Source: Pseudomonas sp. GD04091 (GTDB lineage Bacteria; Pseudomonadota; Gammaproteobacteria; Pseudomonadales; Pseudomonadaceae). From it: a DNA stretch of 64,000 nt. Each line of letters opens with the position of its first letter. Position 1 is the first letter of the stretch. The notes under the pieces were generated by a model. The model saw nothing but the letters and a program-made list of their open reading frames with translations, was not told the origin of the DNA and made no database searches. The stretch covers positions 98,938 to 162,937 of the forward strand of contig NZ_JAOEBG010000012.1 of NCBI RefSeq assembly GCF_029836165.1, given 5' to 3'. A program made the translations under genes and the position numbers. Positions 63,919-64,000 of this stretch are shown piece after piece.

Positions 63919-64000
63919 GACGGGGATCTCGCAGGTGGAATGCCGGCAGTTTAATCCCTTAGCAAGCTAATTAACAAGTTAGTACATTTTGCGTGGAGCA
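63919..64000. other. Upstream region of gcd, cut by the window end
   Basis: The last 82 bases are AT-rich (AGCAAGCTAATTAACAAGTT) and probably contain the gcd promoter. The direct repeats AAGCTAATTAAC and AAGTTAGTAC may be part of a regulator site; too little is visible to decide. Confidence 0.3.

Overview
This window looks like a Pseudomonas chromosome, probably of the P. putida/entomophila type. The evidence is the high GC content, pseudomonad REP-type inverted repeats (GCGGGGCAAGCC... paired with GTGGGAGC...), the gcd-oprB pair, two tandem subtilase autotransporters, a bacterial FAN1 nuclease and a Kup transporter. I see no rRNA, tRNA, CRISPR array or insertion sequence. Species assignment is inference.

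Layout. 1-0.7 kb: a 2-oxoglutarate oxygenase gene, cut by the window edge and frameshifted. 1.0-2.75 kb: a chitin-attack pair (AA10 monooxygenase and GH18 chitinase), both without signal peptides. 2.86-15.25 kb: eleven minus-strand genes, tightly packed, that look like one biosynthetic operon. In transcription order they are: alpha-oxoamine synthase, CitE-like lyase, MaoC hydratase, SDR, ornithine-cyclodeaminase-like enzyme, D-2-hydroxyacid dehydrogenase, class II aldolase (frameshifted), HisC-like aminotransferase, MFS exporter, membrane desaturase and a complete leucyl-tRNA synthetase. I read this as a pathway for a small molecule that attacks LeuRS, with the extra LeuRS as self-protection; I know of no described pathway with this gene set. 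15.6-25.9 kb: mostly housekeeping and metabolic genes (orphan histidine kinase, Kup, a KdpE remnant, a PuuA-type synthetase, a porin, a flavin oxidoreductase, a GST and a LysR regulator).

26.0-32.95 kb: a lower-GC accessory island. It starts with a short tyrosine recombinase and is bounded by related inverted-repeat elements. It carries a Lit-like (U49) zinc protease, small unknown genes and a SIR2-HerA anti-phage operon. The HerA protein ends in a proline-rich linker and DDDVPF, closely resembling the C-terminal tip of single-stranded DNA-binding protein. A small gene follows HerA on the same strand.

33.0-46.0 kb: cupin and AraC regulator, two tandem serine-protease autotransporters, a UvrA-like ATPase, and a LysR/quinone-oxidoreductase divergent pair. 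46.3-51.7 kb: an unknown gene, FAN1 and a DinG/XPD-type helicase with an N-terminal Cas4-like nuclease domain, probably one DNA-repair operon. 51.8-64 kb: phosphoglucomutase, pirin, a RidA/flavin-monooxygenase operon facing a DUF1028/ArgE-like operon with an amino-acid permease (probably amino-acid or peptide breakdown), then OprB porin and membrane glucose dehydrogenase for periplasmic glucose oxidation. Convergent gene pairs here are separated by REP-type palindromes.
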